Shown here piece after piece: positions 1 through 8,700 of a stretch of 64,000 nt of DNA. Position 1 is the stretch's first letter; each line of letters begins with the position of its first letter. The notes under the pieces were generated by a model, which was not told the origin of the DNA, made no database searches, and saw only the letters and a list, made by a program, of their open reading frames with translations. Source of the stretch: Burkholderia ambifaria (GTDB lineage Bacteria; Pseudomonadota; Gammaproteobacteria; Burkholderiales; Burkholderiaceae); assembly GCF_001443045.1 (NCBI RefSeq), contig NZ_LKPJ01000004.1, forward strand, positions 125,292 through 189,291, read 5' to 3'. Position numbers and translations under genes: made by a program.

Positions 1-53
1 TCGCGCGGCGGCAGCGGGCGTTTCAAGCGATGGCGAATCGACGCTTGCCGGCG

Positions 54-383
54 TTACTGGCCGATCTTGTGGCTGACCGCGTTTTCCTGCTGGTTCAGCA
101 CGTGCTTTTCGCTCTGCGTAATGTGGCCGCGATCCTGCACGGCCATGTCCCGCTCTTCATGGCGGATCTTGCGGTCGTCACGGTGCAGGCGCGCGGCCTG
201 GGCGTGCGACATCTCGCCTTCCTTCACTTCGTGATGGATCCGGCGATTCTGGTTGGCGAGGCGCTGGTTGACCGCTTCGCGGCGCGGATGCGCCTGCTGC
301 CACGGCGTTTCGGCGAACGCGGTGCCGGTCAGCACCGACATCAGGGCGGCGGCGATCGCGAGATGGCGGGTAAGGGCTCGCAT
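54..383 (-). CDS. Small secreted basic protein, conserved hypothetical
   Basis: The predicted protein has 109 residues. It opens with a clear Sec signal peptide (charged MRALTRH, then a hydrophobic stretch ending at TAFA before ETPW), so the mature part of about 85 residues should be periplasmic or secreted. The mature chain is rich in His, Arg, Gln and Glu with no cysteine and looks helical and highly charged, with spaced motifs such as NQRLANQNRRIHH and HRDDRKIRHEERD. I know similar small charged periplasmic proteins in Burkholderia and Ralstonia but no defined function. It is encoded away from the bestrophin-type gene, with about 140 bp between them. Confidence 0.75.
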   Translation of the reverse strand: MRALTRHLAIAAALMSVLTGTAFAETPWQQAHPRREAVNQRLANQNRRIHHEVKEGEMSHAQAARLHRDDRKIRHEERDMAVQDRGHITQSEKHVLNQQENAVSHKIGQ

Positions 384-527
384 GACGTTTTCTCCTGTCG
401 TTGCGCGTCCGAATCATGGGCGCTTGTCGAAAAAACGCTGTGCGGGCCCCGGCTGTTGACGTTTCTCGCTGTATCGATTGCAAGTCTTTATTACGCCCGC
501 GATCGCCCGGTGCGATGCGGGGGGGCG

Positions 528-1448
528 TCAGGTGAGCCGATAGGCCGGGCCGGGCGTCACTTCGGCGGGCAGCGGCTCGCGGTTCAGTTCGAGCAGCGTG
601 CGCTCGATCATCCGCGTCATCGCATCGAGTGCGAGGTGGTTCGGCCCGTCGCCGAATGGCTCGGCGATCGCATGGGCGATCGCGTCGAGCGCGATCAGCG
701 TATAGGCGACGAACACGGTGACGAACGGCGTCGCTGCGCCGATCGAGTCGACGAGGCCGAACGGCAGCAGCACGCAATACGCGTAGATGGTCCGGTGCAG
801 CAGCACGTCGTACGAGAACGGGATCGGCGTCGATGCGATGCGCTCGCAGCCGCTCACCATCGACACGAGATCGTCGAGGCGCGCGTCGAGCATCCAGAGT
901 CGCGTATCGGCGAGACGGCCCGCGTTGGCGCGCGCGGCGAAGGCTTCGCGCAGTTCGTGAACGATCGCGATCGGTGCAAACCGGGCAGCGACGATGCGCG
1001 TATAGGTACCGTCGTCGAGCAGGGTGCGCAGGTCCGCCGCCGGATCGGTGCCGCGCAACTGATGCTTGAGCGCATAGACGAACGCGACGACCTTGCGCAC
1101 GAACGCCTGCCGCGCAGCATCGTCGTCGTCGATCGCGCCGTAGCAGAGCGCCTGCGACACCAGCGTGCGCGTGGCGGTCAGCACGCCGCCCCACAGCTGC
1201 CGGCCCTCGCGGTAGCGTTCGTAGCTCGCGTTGTTGCGAAACCCCGCGAAGATCGCGAGCGTGAGGCCGATCAGCGTGAACGGCGTCGGGTTCAGCGGCA
1301 CCTTCTCGCCGAGCACGCGGCCGCCGCCCCACACCGCGACGATGCTGATCGCGAGCGTCAGCACGAGCTGCGGCAGGATGGTCGGCAGCACCGAGCCGTT
1401 CCAGACGAGCAGCATCCGCAGCCAGTGCTCGCGCGGACGAACGATCAT
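528..1448 (-). CDS. Bestrophin-family (UPF0187/YneE-like) membrane channel
   Basis: This 306-residue inner-membrane protein has the bacterial bestrophin layout. An N-terminal MIVRPREHWLRMLLVWNGSV segment leads into the first membrane helix. The signature FRNNASYERYREGRQLWGG follows near residue 70, and further hydrophobic helices lie near 200-250. Family members form pentameric anion or cation channels. The length fits the family (about 290-310). It lies 12 bp downstream of the molybdopterin oxidoreductase gene on the same strand, so the two are probably co-transcribed, although no functional link is obvious. The physiological substrate cannot be read from sequence. Confidence 0.9.
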   Translation of the reverse strand: MIVRPREHWLRMLLVWNGSVLPTILPQLVLTLAISIVAVWGGGRVLGEKVPLNPTPFTLIGLTLAIFAGFRNNASYERYREGRQLWGGVLTATRTLVSQALCYGAIDDDDAARQAFVRKVVAFVYALKHQLRGTDPAADLRTLLDDGTYTRIVAARFAPIAIVHELREAFAARANAGRLADTRLWMLDARLDDLVSMVSGCERIASTPIPFSYDVLLHRTIYAYCVLLPFGLVDSIGAATPFVTVFVAYTLIALDAIAHAIAEPFGDGPNHLALDAMTRMIERTLLELNREPLPAEVTPGPAYRLT

Positions 1449-1460
1449 TGCCGCGCTCCG

Positions 1461-3785
1461 TCAGGCGGCAGCCGACACCGGCGCGGCCGCGCGATGCAGC
1501 AGGACCGGCACCGACTTCGACGTCGGCGTGTTGCACACGTCGCCGACGCTGTCGAGCGGCACCAGCGGGTTCGTTTCCGGGTAGTACGCGCCGATGCAGC
1601 CGCGCGGGATGTCGTATTCGACGAGCAGGAAGCCGTCCGCGCGCCGCTCGATGCCGTCGTGCCACACGGTTTCCATGTCGACCCAGTCGCCGGCCTTCAG
1701 GCCGAGCATCGCGAGGTCGTCGCGGTTGACGAACACCACGCGGCGCTGGCCGAACACGCCGCGATAGCGGTCGTCGAGCCCGTAGACGGTCGTGTTGTAC
1801 TGGTCGTGCGAGCGCGTCGTCATCAGCGTCATCAGGCGCTCGCCATGCAGCGCGCGGGCGCGCTGGATCGGCGTGTCGGTCGGCAGCGCGTGCGCGATGA
1901 AGTTCGCCTTGCCCGTCGGCGTCAGCCATTCGCGGTCGCGCGACGCGACGCGCAGGTGGAAGCCGCCCGGCCGCGCGATGCGCGTGTTGTAGTCGTAGAA
2001 GCCGTCGACGGTCGCTTCGATCGCATCGCGGATCTTCGCGTAATCGTCCTTGTACGCGAGCCAGTCGATCTTGCCGTTGCCGAACAGCGCATGGCCCATG
2101 TGCGCGACGATCGCCGGCTCCGACATCAGGTTCGCGGAAGCCGGCTTGTTCATCCCGTACGACACGTGGACCATGCTCATCGAGTCCTCGACCGTCACGC
2201 CTTGCGGCACGTTGTCCTGCAGGTCGATCTCGGTGCGGCCGAGCGTCGGCAGGATCAGCGCGTCGCGGCCGTGGATCAGGTGGCTGCGGTTCAGCTTCGT
2301 CGTGATGTGCACGGAGAGATCGCAGCGGCGCATGCCTTCCCACGTGCGCGGCGTGTCGGGCGTCGCCATCGCGAAATTGCCGCCGAGGCCGATCAGCACC
2401 TTCACGTGGCCTTCAAGCATCCCTTCGATCGTCTCGACGACGTCGTAGCCGTGATGGCGCGGCGGCTCGAAGTCGAACACGTGGCCGAGCCGGTCGAGGA
2501 AGGCCTGCGACGGCTTTTCCTCGATGCCCACGGTGCGGTTGCCCTGCACGTTCGAGTGGCCGCGCACCGGGCACAGGCCCGCGCCGGGGCGGCCGATGTT
2601 GCCGCGCATCAGCATCAGGTTCGTCAGCATCTGCACGGTCGCGACCGAATGCTTGTGCTGCGTGATGCCCATCCCCCACGTCGCGATCACGCGCTCGCTG
2701 CGCGCATAGCGCTGCGCGAGGCCGTCGATCTGCTCGTACGGCACGCCGCTTTCGGCCGTCAGTGCCGACCAGCTTTCGTTGCGCAGGTCGTCGGCGAACG
2801 CGTCGAAGCCGGCCGTGTGCTCGTCGATGAACGCGGTGTCGAGCACACGCGGCGCACCGGTGGCGCGCGCGGCATCGTCGAGTTCGAGCACGCGCTTCGC
2901 CATCCCCTTGATCAGCGCGAAATCGCCGCCGATCGTCGGCTGGATGAACGTCGACGCGATTGGCGTGCCGGACATCGTCAGCATCTCGAGCGGGCTTTGC
3001 GGATCGGCGAAGCGTTCGAGGCCGCGTTCCTTCAGCGGGTTGATCGACACGATCGTCGCGCCGCGCTTCGCGCATTCGCGCAACTCGCCCATCATCCGCG
3101 GATGGTTGGTCGCCGGGTTCTGGCCGAAGATCAGCAGCAAGTCCGCGTGCTCGAAATCGTCGAGCGTGACGGTGCCCTTGCCGACGCCGACCGAGTCCGG
3201 CAGCCCGCGGCTCGTCGCTTCGTGGCACATGTTCGAGCAGTCGGGGAAGTTGTTCGTGCCGTACAGCCGCACCAGCAGCTGGTACAGGAACGCCGCCTCG
3301 TTGCTCGCGCGGCCCGACGTGTAGAACGCGGCCTGGTTCGGGTCCGGCAGCGCACGCAGGTGGCGCGCGATCAGCGCGAACGCGTCGTCCCAGGCAATCG
3401 GCACGTAGCGGTCGGTCTGCGCGTCGTACACCATCGGATCGGTCAGGCGGCCGTGCTGTTCCAGTTCGAAATCCGTCTGTTCGAGCAGTTCGGTGACCGT
3501 GTGCGCGGCGAAGAATTCGGGTGTGACGCGCTTGCTCGTCGCTTCGGCGGCCACGGCCTTCACGCCGTTCTCGCAGAATTCGAACGTCGATGCGTGCTGG
3601 CGGTCGGGCCACGCGCAGCCCGGGCAGTCGAAGCCGTCCGGCTGGTTCTGGCGCAGCAGCGTGCGGTAGTTGCCGCCGGTGACCTTTTCCTTGATCAGGT
3701 TGATCGCGACGGCTTTCAGCGCGCCCCAGCCGGCGGCCGGGTGGTGATACGGTTCGATGCGTGCGGCGGCGGATTTCTTTTTCAT
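1461..3785 (-). CDS. YdeP/FdhF-like molybdopterin oxidoreductase alpha subunit
   Basis: A cytoplasmic molybdopterin-guanine-dinucleotide oxidoreductase of 774 residues from the chosen start MKKKSAAARI. An upstream in-frame start would add 42 residues running into the promoter region and was rejected. The N-terminus carries CPGC (C54, C57) and a further Cys near 72 in place of the full four-cysteine Fe-S site of classical formate dehydrogenases, as in YdeP-type enzymes. The molybdopterin-binding core follows (FGQNPATNHPRMMGE, WGMGITQHKHS, GRDALILPTLGRTEID), and a C-terminal MopB-binding domain contains TRSHDQYNTTVYGLDDRYRG. In E. coli YdeP is linked to acid resistance. The true substrate here is unknown. 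The gene is divergent from a MocR-type regulator that probably controls it. Confidence 0.92.
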   Translation of the reverse strand: MKKKSAAARIEPYHHPAAGWGALKAVAINLIKEKVTGGNYRTLLRQNQPDGFDCPGCAWPDRQHASTFEFCENGVKAVAAEATSKRVTPEFFAAHTVTELLEQTDFELEQHGRLTDPMVYDAQTDRYVPIAWDDAFALIARHLRALPDPNQAAFYTSGRASNEAAFLYQLLVRLYGTNNFPDCSNMCHEATSRGLPDSVGVGKGTVTLDDFEHADLLLIFGQNPATNHPRMMGELRECAKRGATIVSINPLKERGLERFADPQSPLEMLTMSGTPIASTFIQPTIGGDFALIKGMAKRVLELDDAARATGAPRVLDTAFIDEHTAGFDAFADDLRNESWSALTAESGVPYEQIDGLAQRYARSERVIATWGMGITQHKHSVATVQMLTNLMLMRGNIGRPGAGLCPVRGHSNVQGNRTVGIEEKPSQAFLDRLGHVFDFEPPRHHGYDVVETIEGMLEGHVKVLIGLGGNFAMATPDTPRTWEGMRRCDLSVHITTKLNRSHLIHGRDALILPTLGRTEIDLQDNVPQGVTVEDSMSMVHVSYGMNKPASANLMSEPAIVAHMGHALFGNGKIDWLAYKDDYAKIRDAIEATVDGFYDYNTRIARPGGFHLRVASRDREWLTPTGKANFIAHALPTDTPIQRARALHGERLMTLMTTRSHDQYNTTVYGLDDRYRGVFGQRRVVFVNRDDLAMLGLKAGDWVDMETVWHDGIERRADGFLLVEYDIPRGCIGAYYPETNPLVPLDSVGDVCNTPTSKSVPVLLHRAAAPVSAAA

Positions 3786-3877
3786 GATGCAGTGATGCGT
3801 GTGTCGGGGTCGATGCGTGGAGAGTACGCGCGGCGCTCCGGCAGCTGTATGTACACCTTTCGTCTTCAAAAAAGAGT

Positions 3878-3915
3878 ACAGTTGCGGCCATCCAGGCAGT
3901 GCGGGTCGCAACTGT
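3878..3915. promoter_or_regulatory. Inverted repeat, candidate MocR operator
   Basis: Two perfect 9-bp inverted arms, ACAGTTGCG (3878-3886) and CGCAACTGT (3907-3915), are separated by 20 bp. They lie in the 160-bp divergent gap between the molybdopterin oxidoreductase and the MocR-type regulator, close to the regulator's start. A TGTAC / GTACA pair lies just to the left (about 3849-3880). Position and symmetry suggest the regulator's binding site; this is inferred, not shown. Confidence 0.5.
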
Positions 3916-3945
3916 GTTGTTGAAGGGGAGTTGAAAGGGAGGCGC

Positions 3946-5367
3946 GTGAAGCGTTACGAACAACTGGCCGACGATCTGCAGGCGCAGATCGAGCGCGGCG
4001 TGTACCAGCCCGGCGAGCGGATTCCGTCGGTGCGGCAGGCGAGCCGCCAGCAGCAGCTCAGCGTTACGACCGTGCTGCGCGCCTATCTCGTGCTGGAGAG
4101 CCGCGGCCTGATCGAGAGCCGGCCGCAGTCGGGCTACTTCGTGCGGGCGCGGGCCACGGCGCCGGCCGAGGCCGAGCTGCATGTGTCGGCGCCGGCCGCC
4201 GAGCCGTCGGCGGTGGACGTGAGCCGGCTCGTGCTGTCGACGCTGCGCTCGATCTCGCGCGACGACGCGGTGCCGCTCGGCTCGCCGTATCCCGACGCAT
4301 CGCAGTTCCCGGTGCAGCGTCTTGCGCGCTACGCGCAGGCGATCGGGCGGCGCCGCACGCGCTGGGGCGTGATCGACGACCTGCCGCCCGGCAACCAGGA
4401 ACTGATTCGCCAGATCGCGCGGCGCTATGCGGAGCGCGGGATCGCGGTCGAGCCGGGCGAGATCGTGATGACGATCGGCGCGACCGAGGCGATCAACCTG
4501 TGCCTGCAGGCCGTCGCGCGGCCGGGCGACACGATCGCCGTCGAGTCGCCGACGTTCTACGCGATGCTGCACGCGATCGAGCGGATGGGCATGCGTGCGC
4601 TGGAGGTGGCGACGCATCCGGGCAACGGCATCGATCTCGACGCGCTCGAACGGATTCTCAAGCGCGAGCGCATCGCCGCGTGCATGGTGATGCCGAATTT
4701 CCAGAACCCGCTCGGCTTCCAGATGCCCGATGCGCGCAAGCGCGCGCTCGTCGAGCTGCTCGCGAAGCACGGCGTGCCCGCGATCGAGAGCGACGTCTAT
4801 CACGAGCTGCATTTCGGCGACACGGCGCCGAGCGCGTTGAAGTCGTACGACCGCGACGGGCTCGTGCTGCATTGCGCGTCGTTCACGAAGAGCCTGTCGC
4901 CGCGCTACCGGATCGGCTGGGCGATGCCGGGACGCTATCGCGACCAGGTCGAGAAGCTGAAATTCCTGAACACGCTCGCGACGCCCGCGATCGAGCAGCT
5001 CGCGATCGCCGAATACCTGAAGCACGACGGCTACGATTTCCATCTGCGGCGAATGCGCAAGCAGTATGCGCAGCAGGCGAACCTGATGAGCGCGATGGTG
5101 CGGCGTTTCTTCCCGGAAGGCACGCGGCTGTCGCAGCCGCAGGGCGGGTACGTGCTGTGGGTCGAGCTGCCGAAACAGGTTGATGCGATGAAGCTGTATG
5201 CGCTCGCGCTCGCGCAAGGGATCACGGTCGGACCCGGCCACATGTTCTCGGCAAGCACCGATTACCGGCATTTCATCCGGCTCAACTACAGCTATCCGTG
5301 GTCGCGGCAGATCGAGGACGCGCTGAAGGTGCTGGGACGGCTCGCGTCCGAGTGCGCAGGGCGGTGA
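3946..5367 (+). CDS. MocR/PdxR-type GntR regulator with aminotransferase domain
   Basis: A transcription factor of 473 residues. It starts at GTG 3946, chosen because AAGGGAGG lies just upstream (about 3934-3942) and the GntR helix-turn-helix begins at once (KRYEQLADDLQ). Residues 1-70 form the winged helix (PSVRQASRQQQLSVTTVLRAYLVLESRGLIE). The remainder is a fold-type I aminotransferase-like domain with PLP lysine K315 in SFTKSLSPRYRIGW. MocR proteins bind PLP or an amino-compound adduct and usually control a neighbouring gene. The obvious target is the divergent oxidoreductase/bestrophin unit. It converges with the MscS gene downstream. Confidence 0.92.
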   Translation: MKRYEQLADDLQAQIERGVYQPGERIPSVRQASRQQQLSVTTVLRAYLVLESRGLIESRPQSGYFVRARATAPAEAELHVSAPAAEPSAVDVSRLVLSTLRSISRDDAVPLGSPYPDASQFPVQRLARYAQAIGRRRTRWGVIDDLPPGNQELIRQIARRYAERGIAVEPGEIVMTIGATEAINLCLQAVARPGDTIAVESPTFYAMLHAIERMGMRALEVATHPGNGIDLDALERILKRERIAACMVMPNFQNPLGFQMPDARKRALVELLAKHGVPAIESDVYHELHFGDTAPSALKSYDRDGLVLHCASFTKSLSPRYRIGWAMPGRYRDQVEKLKFLNTLATPAIEQLAIAEYLKHDGYDFHLRRMRKQYAQQANLMSAMVRRFFPEGTRLSQPQGGYVLWVELPKQVDAMKLYALALAQGITVGPGHMFSASTDYRHFIRLNYSYPWSRQIEDALKVLGRLASECAGR

Positions 5368-5401
5368 GCGGCGCCGCGTGCGCCGCGATGCGGGGTTGCG
5401 T

Positions 5402-5426
5402 GCGGCGGCCCGTTGCAGGCCGCCGC
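5402..5426. terminator. Hairpin between convergent genes
   Basis: A perfect 9-bp stem, GCGGCGGCC / GGCCGCCGC, with a 7-base loop sits in the 67-bp gap between the convergent MocR-type and MscS genes. There is no clear T-run on either strand, so it may help termination in both directions but is not a textbook intrinsic terminator. Confidence 0.45.
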
Positions 5427-5434
5427 GGCATGCA

Positions 5435-6676
5435 TTACCGCGCGTTCGGCGCCTGCAGTTCGGCTTGTGCCGCGCCGACCATCCGGCGCATGTCGAAGCC
5501 CGACGGGTGCTGATACACGCGCAGCCCGAACTCCGGCAGCACCGCGATCAGGTGATCGAACAGGTCGGCCTGGATCGTCTCGTAGTCGATCCAGGACGTC
5601 GTGTCGGTGAAGCAGTACAGTTCGAGCGGAATGCCTTCGGCCGTCAGCGGCAGCTGGCGCGCCATGCACGTCATGTCGCGGCGGATGCGCGGATGGCCCT
5701 TCAGGTAGTTCGCGACGTACGCGCGGAACGTGCCGAGATTCGTCAGCTGGCGGCGGTTCGCCGGGCATTCGCCGGCCGCGCCGAGCGTGCCGTTCCATTG
5801 CGCGATCGCGTCGACCTTGTCTTCCAGATAGTCCTTCAGCAGTGTCAGGCGTTCGAGCCGCTCGATCTCGTCGTTGTCGAGAAAGCGCACGCTCGTCGCA
5901 TCGACGAACAGCGCGCGCTTGATGCGGCGCCCGCCGGCTTCGGTCATTCCGCGCCAGTTCTGGTAGCTCTCGGTAATCAGCTTCCAGGTCGGCACGGTGA
6001 TGATCGTGTGATCGAAGTTCGCGACCTTGACCGTGTTCAGCGTGATGTCGATGACGGTGCCGTCCGCGCCGGCCGACGGCATCGTGATCCAGTCGCCGAT
6101 CCGCAGCATGTCGTTCGACGATAGCTGCACGCCGGCGACGAGGCCGAGCAGCGTGTCCTTGAAGATCAGCATCAGCACCGCCGACAGCGCGCCGATGCCC
6201 GACAGCAGCAGGCCGATCTGCTTGCCGGTCGCGTCGCCAATCACGACGAGCGCGGCCGTGATGAACATCACGAGCTTGACGAGCTGCATCGGGCCTTTCA
6301 GCGACATGCGCGGCTGTTCGCGACGGCTCGTGCGATGCGTGTGTTCGAGCGCGGACAGCGTCGCGCTGATCGTCATCGACAACAGGAACACGATCAGCGC
6401 GAACAGCACCTTGTCGGCGACCTGCATGGCGACGGCCGGGATGCCGGGCACCGTGCCGAGCCCGAGCTTGATCACGACGAACGGCACGATGCGGTTCAGC
6501 CACTTGAATGCGCCGAACTCGAACAGCGCGTCGTCGATGCGGGTGGCCGACAGCCGCGCCAGGCGGGCGACCACGCGGAACAGCAGGAAATGGACGGCGG
6601 CCGTGATCGCGCCGGCGGCGGCAAGGAGGATGAGGATGCCGACGAGCGGCGAAAACCAGGATTCGTTCAGGGTCAT
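5435..6676 (-). CDS. MscS-family mechanosensitive channel
   Basis: A protein of 413 residues from MTLNESWFSPLVG. A further upstream start (6748) would add 24 Arg-rich residues before the first hydrophobic helix and is less likely. Several N-terminal helices occupy residues 10-150. The MscS pore helix and beta domain follow (GLLLSGIGALSAVLMLIFKDTLLGLVAGVQLSSNDMLRIGDWITMP), with the conserved TVKVANFDHTIITVPTWKLI segment. Length and order fit the MscS/YbdG-type subgroup, which releases osmolytes on membrane tension. Its gene converges with the MocR-type gene and is divergent from the SulP permease. Confidence 0.93.
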   Translation of the reverse strand: MTLNESWFSPLVGILILLAAAGAITAAVHFLLFRVVARLARLSATRIDDALFEFGAFKWLNRIVPFVVIKLGLGTVPGIPAVAMQVADKVLFALIVFLLSMTISATLSALEHTHRTSRREQPRMSLKGPMQLVKLVMFITAALVVIGDATGKQIGLLLSGIGALSAVLMLIFKDTLLGLVAGVQLSSNDMLRIGDWITMPSAGADGTVIDITLNTVKVANFDHTIITVPTWKLITESYQNWRGMTEAGGRRIKRALFVDATSVRFLDNDEIERLERLTLLKDYLEDKVDAIAQWNGTLGAAGECPANRRQLTNLGTFRAYVANYLKGHPRIRRDMTCMARQLPLTAEGIPLELYCFTDTTSWIDYETIQADLFDHLIAVLPEFGLRVYQHPSGFDMRRMVGAAQAELQAPNAR

Positions 6677-6965
6677 AAGGGCGGGCAGGGTCCTTCTCGT
6701 GCGTTGAATCTGCGCCGCGATGCGGCGCGCGCCCGGTGAAGGGCACATGAAAGGGACCGTGATTGTGCCATCGGGTTCCGGCCGGATGCCGCGGACGCAT
6801 GACGCACGGGTTCCCGAACATCCTCACCGTTGCATGGATATTCGTCGTGTTCATGCCGCGCAACACACTGTGCACTTGCCATGCAATGCCCGCTCGGGGC
6901 ACGATGCGCGAACGGCTCCGCAAGCCACGGTTCCACGTCATTCAGGCCATCCACGCATTTCACGC

Positions 6966-8684
6966 ATGCAAGATTTCAACGAAAGCCGGCCGTCACGCGT
7001 GCGGCTGCTGAAGGGCATTCTGCCGATCCGCCGCGCGTCGGCGATCCGCGACGTGTTCGCGGGCTTCTCGCTCGCGTCGATGGACATCCCGCAGGTGCTC
7101 GGCTATGCGCGCATCGCCGGCATGCCGGCCGTGTCGGGCCTCTATACCGTGTTCCTGCCGCTGATCGCGTTCGCATGCTTCGGCGCGTCGCGTCATCTGG
7201 TGGTCGCCGCCGACTCCGCGACCGCGACGATCTTCGCGAGCCGCCTGTCGTCGATGGCGCCGGCGGGCAGCGCCGAATACATGGCGCTGGCCGGCATGGT
7301 CGCGCTGCTGACCGCCGCGATGTTGCTGCTCGCGCGCATCTTCAAGCTCGGCTTTCTCGCCGATTTCCTGTCGCGCACGGTGCTGGTCGGTTTTCTCGCC
7401 GGCGTCGGCGTGCAGGTGTCGATCGCGATGCTCGGCGACATGCTCGGCTTGTCCGTGCCGTATCCGGCGTCGCGCAGCATCGCCCAGCTCGCCTACGTCG
7501 TCACGCATGCCGCCGACGCGCATCGGCCGACGCTCGCGCTCGCGGTGCTCGTCGTCGTCGCGATTCTCGCGTGCAAGCGCTTCCTGCCGCGCATGCCGAT
7601 GCCGATGATCGCCGTGGCGGGCAGCATCGCCGCGAGTTATTCGTTCGGCTTCGCCGCGCATGGCATCGCGGTGCTCGGGCCCGTCGCGGGCGGCTTGCCG
7701 CCGCTGCGCTGGCCGTCCGTCACGTGGCAGCAGTTCCTCGATCTCGTGCCGGTCGCGGCGTCCTGCTTCGTGATGATCATCGCGCAGAGCGCGGCGGCTG
7801 CCCGCGTGTTCGCGCAGCAGTACGGCGAGGACGTCGATACCAATGCCGACATCCTCGGGCTCGCGGCCGCGAACGCGGCGGCGGCGGTGGGCGGCGCGTT
7901 CGTCGTCAACGGCAGCCCGACGCAGACCGCAATGGCCGACGGCGCAGGCGTGCGCAGCCAGATCGGGCATCTGGCGTTCGCCGCGGTCGTCGCGGTGGTG
8001 CTGCTGTTTTTCAGTTCGACGCTGCAATACCTGCCGCACGCGGTGCTGGCCGGCATCGTATTGACGATCGCGCTCGGGCTGATCAACGTGCGCAGCCTTG
8101 CCGCGATCCGCAAGGAAAGCCCCGGCGAATTCACGCTCGCGCTCGTCACCGCCGCGGCCGTCGTGACGGTCGGCGTCGAGCAGGGGATCCTGCTTGCCGT
8201 CGCGTTGTCGCTGATGCGGCACGTGCGCCACAGCTACCAGCCGCACACGATGGTGCTCGAAGCGGCCGAAGGCAGCGGACGGTGGCTGCCGGTGCCCGCG
8301 CGGCCCGGCGCGATGACGGCGCCGGGGCTGATCGTCTACCGCTTCGGCTCCGACCTGTTCTTCGCGAACGACCATCTGTTCGCCGCCGAAGTGACCGAGC
8401 TCGTCGATGCATCGCCGGTTCCGTTGCGCTGGTTCGTCGTCGATGCGGGCGCGATCACCGATCTCGATTACTCGGCCGCGCGGACGATCACCGATCTCGT
8501 CAACGCGCTGCACGCGCGCCGGATCGGCGTGCTGTTCGGGCGCGTGAACCGCTACCTGCACGCGGACATGGAGCGCCACCGGATCACGGAGATCGTCGGT
8601 GCGTCGTGCATCTTCCCGACGCTGCATCAGGCGCTGGAAGCGGCGGGCGTGACGCCGGCGCAACAGGAGCCGGGTGTCGTGTAG
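6966..8684 (+). CDS. SulP-family anion permease with C-terminal STAS domain
   Basis: A 572-residue inner-membrane transporter beginning MQDFNESRPS. Earlier in-frame starts give an extension without SulP character. The N-terminal membrane core carries the SulP pattern ASMDIPQVLGYARIAGMPAVSGLYTVFLP and repeated hydrophobic helices to about residue 420. It also has the NGSPTQTAMADGAG stretch. Residues 440-560 form a STAS domain (FVVDAGAITDLDYSAARTITDLVNALHARRIGVLF). SulP proteins move sulfate, bicarbonate or dicarboxylates; the substrate cannot be assigned. It converges with the MFS gene 17 bp downstream. No strong ribosome binding site is visible. Confidence 0.92.
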   Translation: MQDFNESRPSRVRLLKGILPIRRASAIRDVFAGFSLASMDIPQVLGYARIAGMPAVSGLYTVFLPLIAFACFGASRHLVVAADSATATIFASRLSSMAPAGSAEYMALAGMVALLTAAMLLLARIFKLGFLADFLSRTVLVGFLAGVGVQVSIAMLGDMLGLSVPYPASRSIAQLAYVVTHAADAHRPTLALAVLVVVAILACKRFLPRMPMPMIAVAGSIAASYSFGFAAHGIAVLGPVAGGLPPLRWPSVTWQQFLDLVPVAASCFVMIIAQSAAAARVFAQQYGEDVDTNADILGLAAANAAAAVGGAFVVNGSPTQTAMADGAGVRSQIGHLAFAAVVAVVLLFFSSTLQYLPHAVLAGIVLTIALGLINVRSLAAIRKESPGEFTLALVTAAAVVTVGVEQGILLAVALSLMRHVRHSYQPHTMVLEAAEGSGRWLPVPARPGAMTAPGLIVYRFGSDLFFANDHLFAAEVTELVDASPVPLRWFVVDAGAITDLDYSAARTITDLVNALHARRIGVLFGRVNRYLHADMERHRITEIVGASCIFPTLHQALEAAGVTPAQQEPGVV

Positions 8685-8700
8685 CGGGCACCTCCGGCAT

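Noticed and set aside
30-3923. A 1297-codon plus-strand open frame across the first 4 kb
   Set aside because: It is Arg/His-rich with no domain and lies antisense to the oxidoreductase, bestrophin and secreted-protein genes. High GC makes such frames common.
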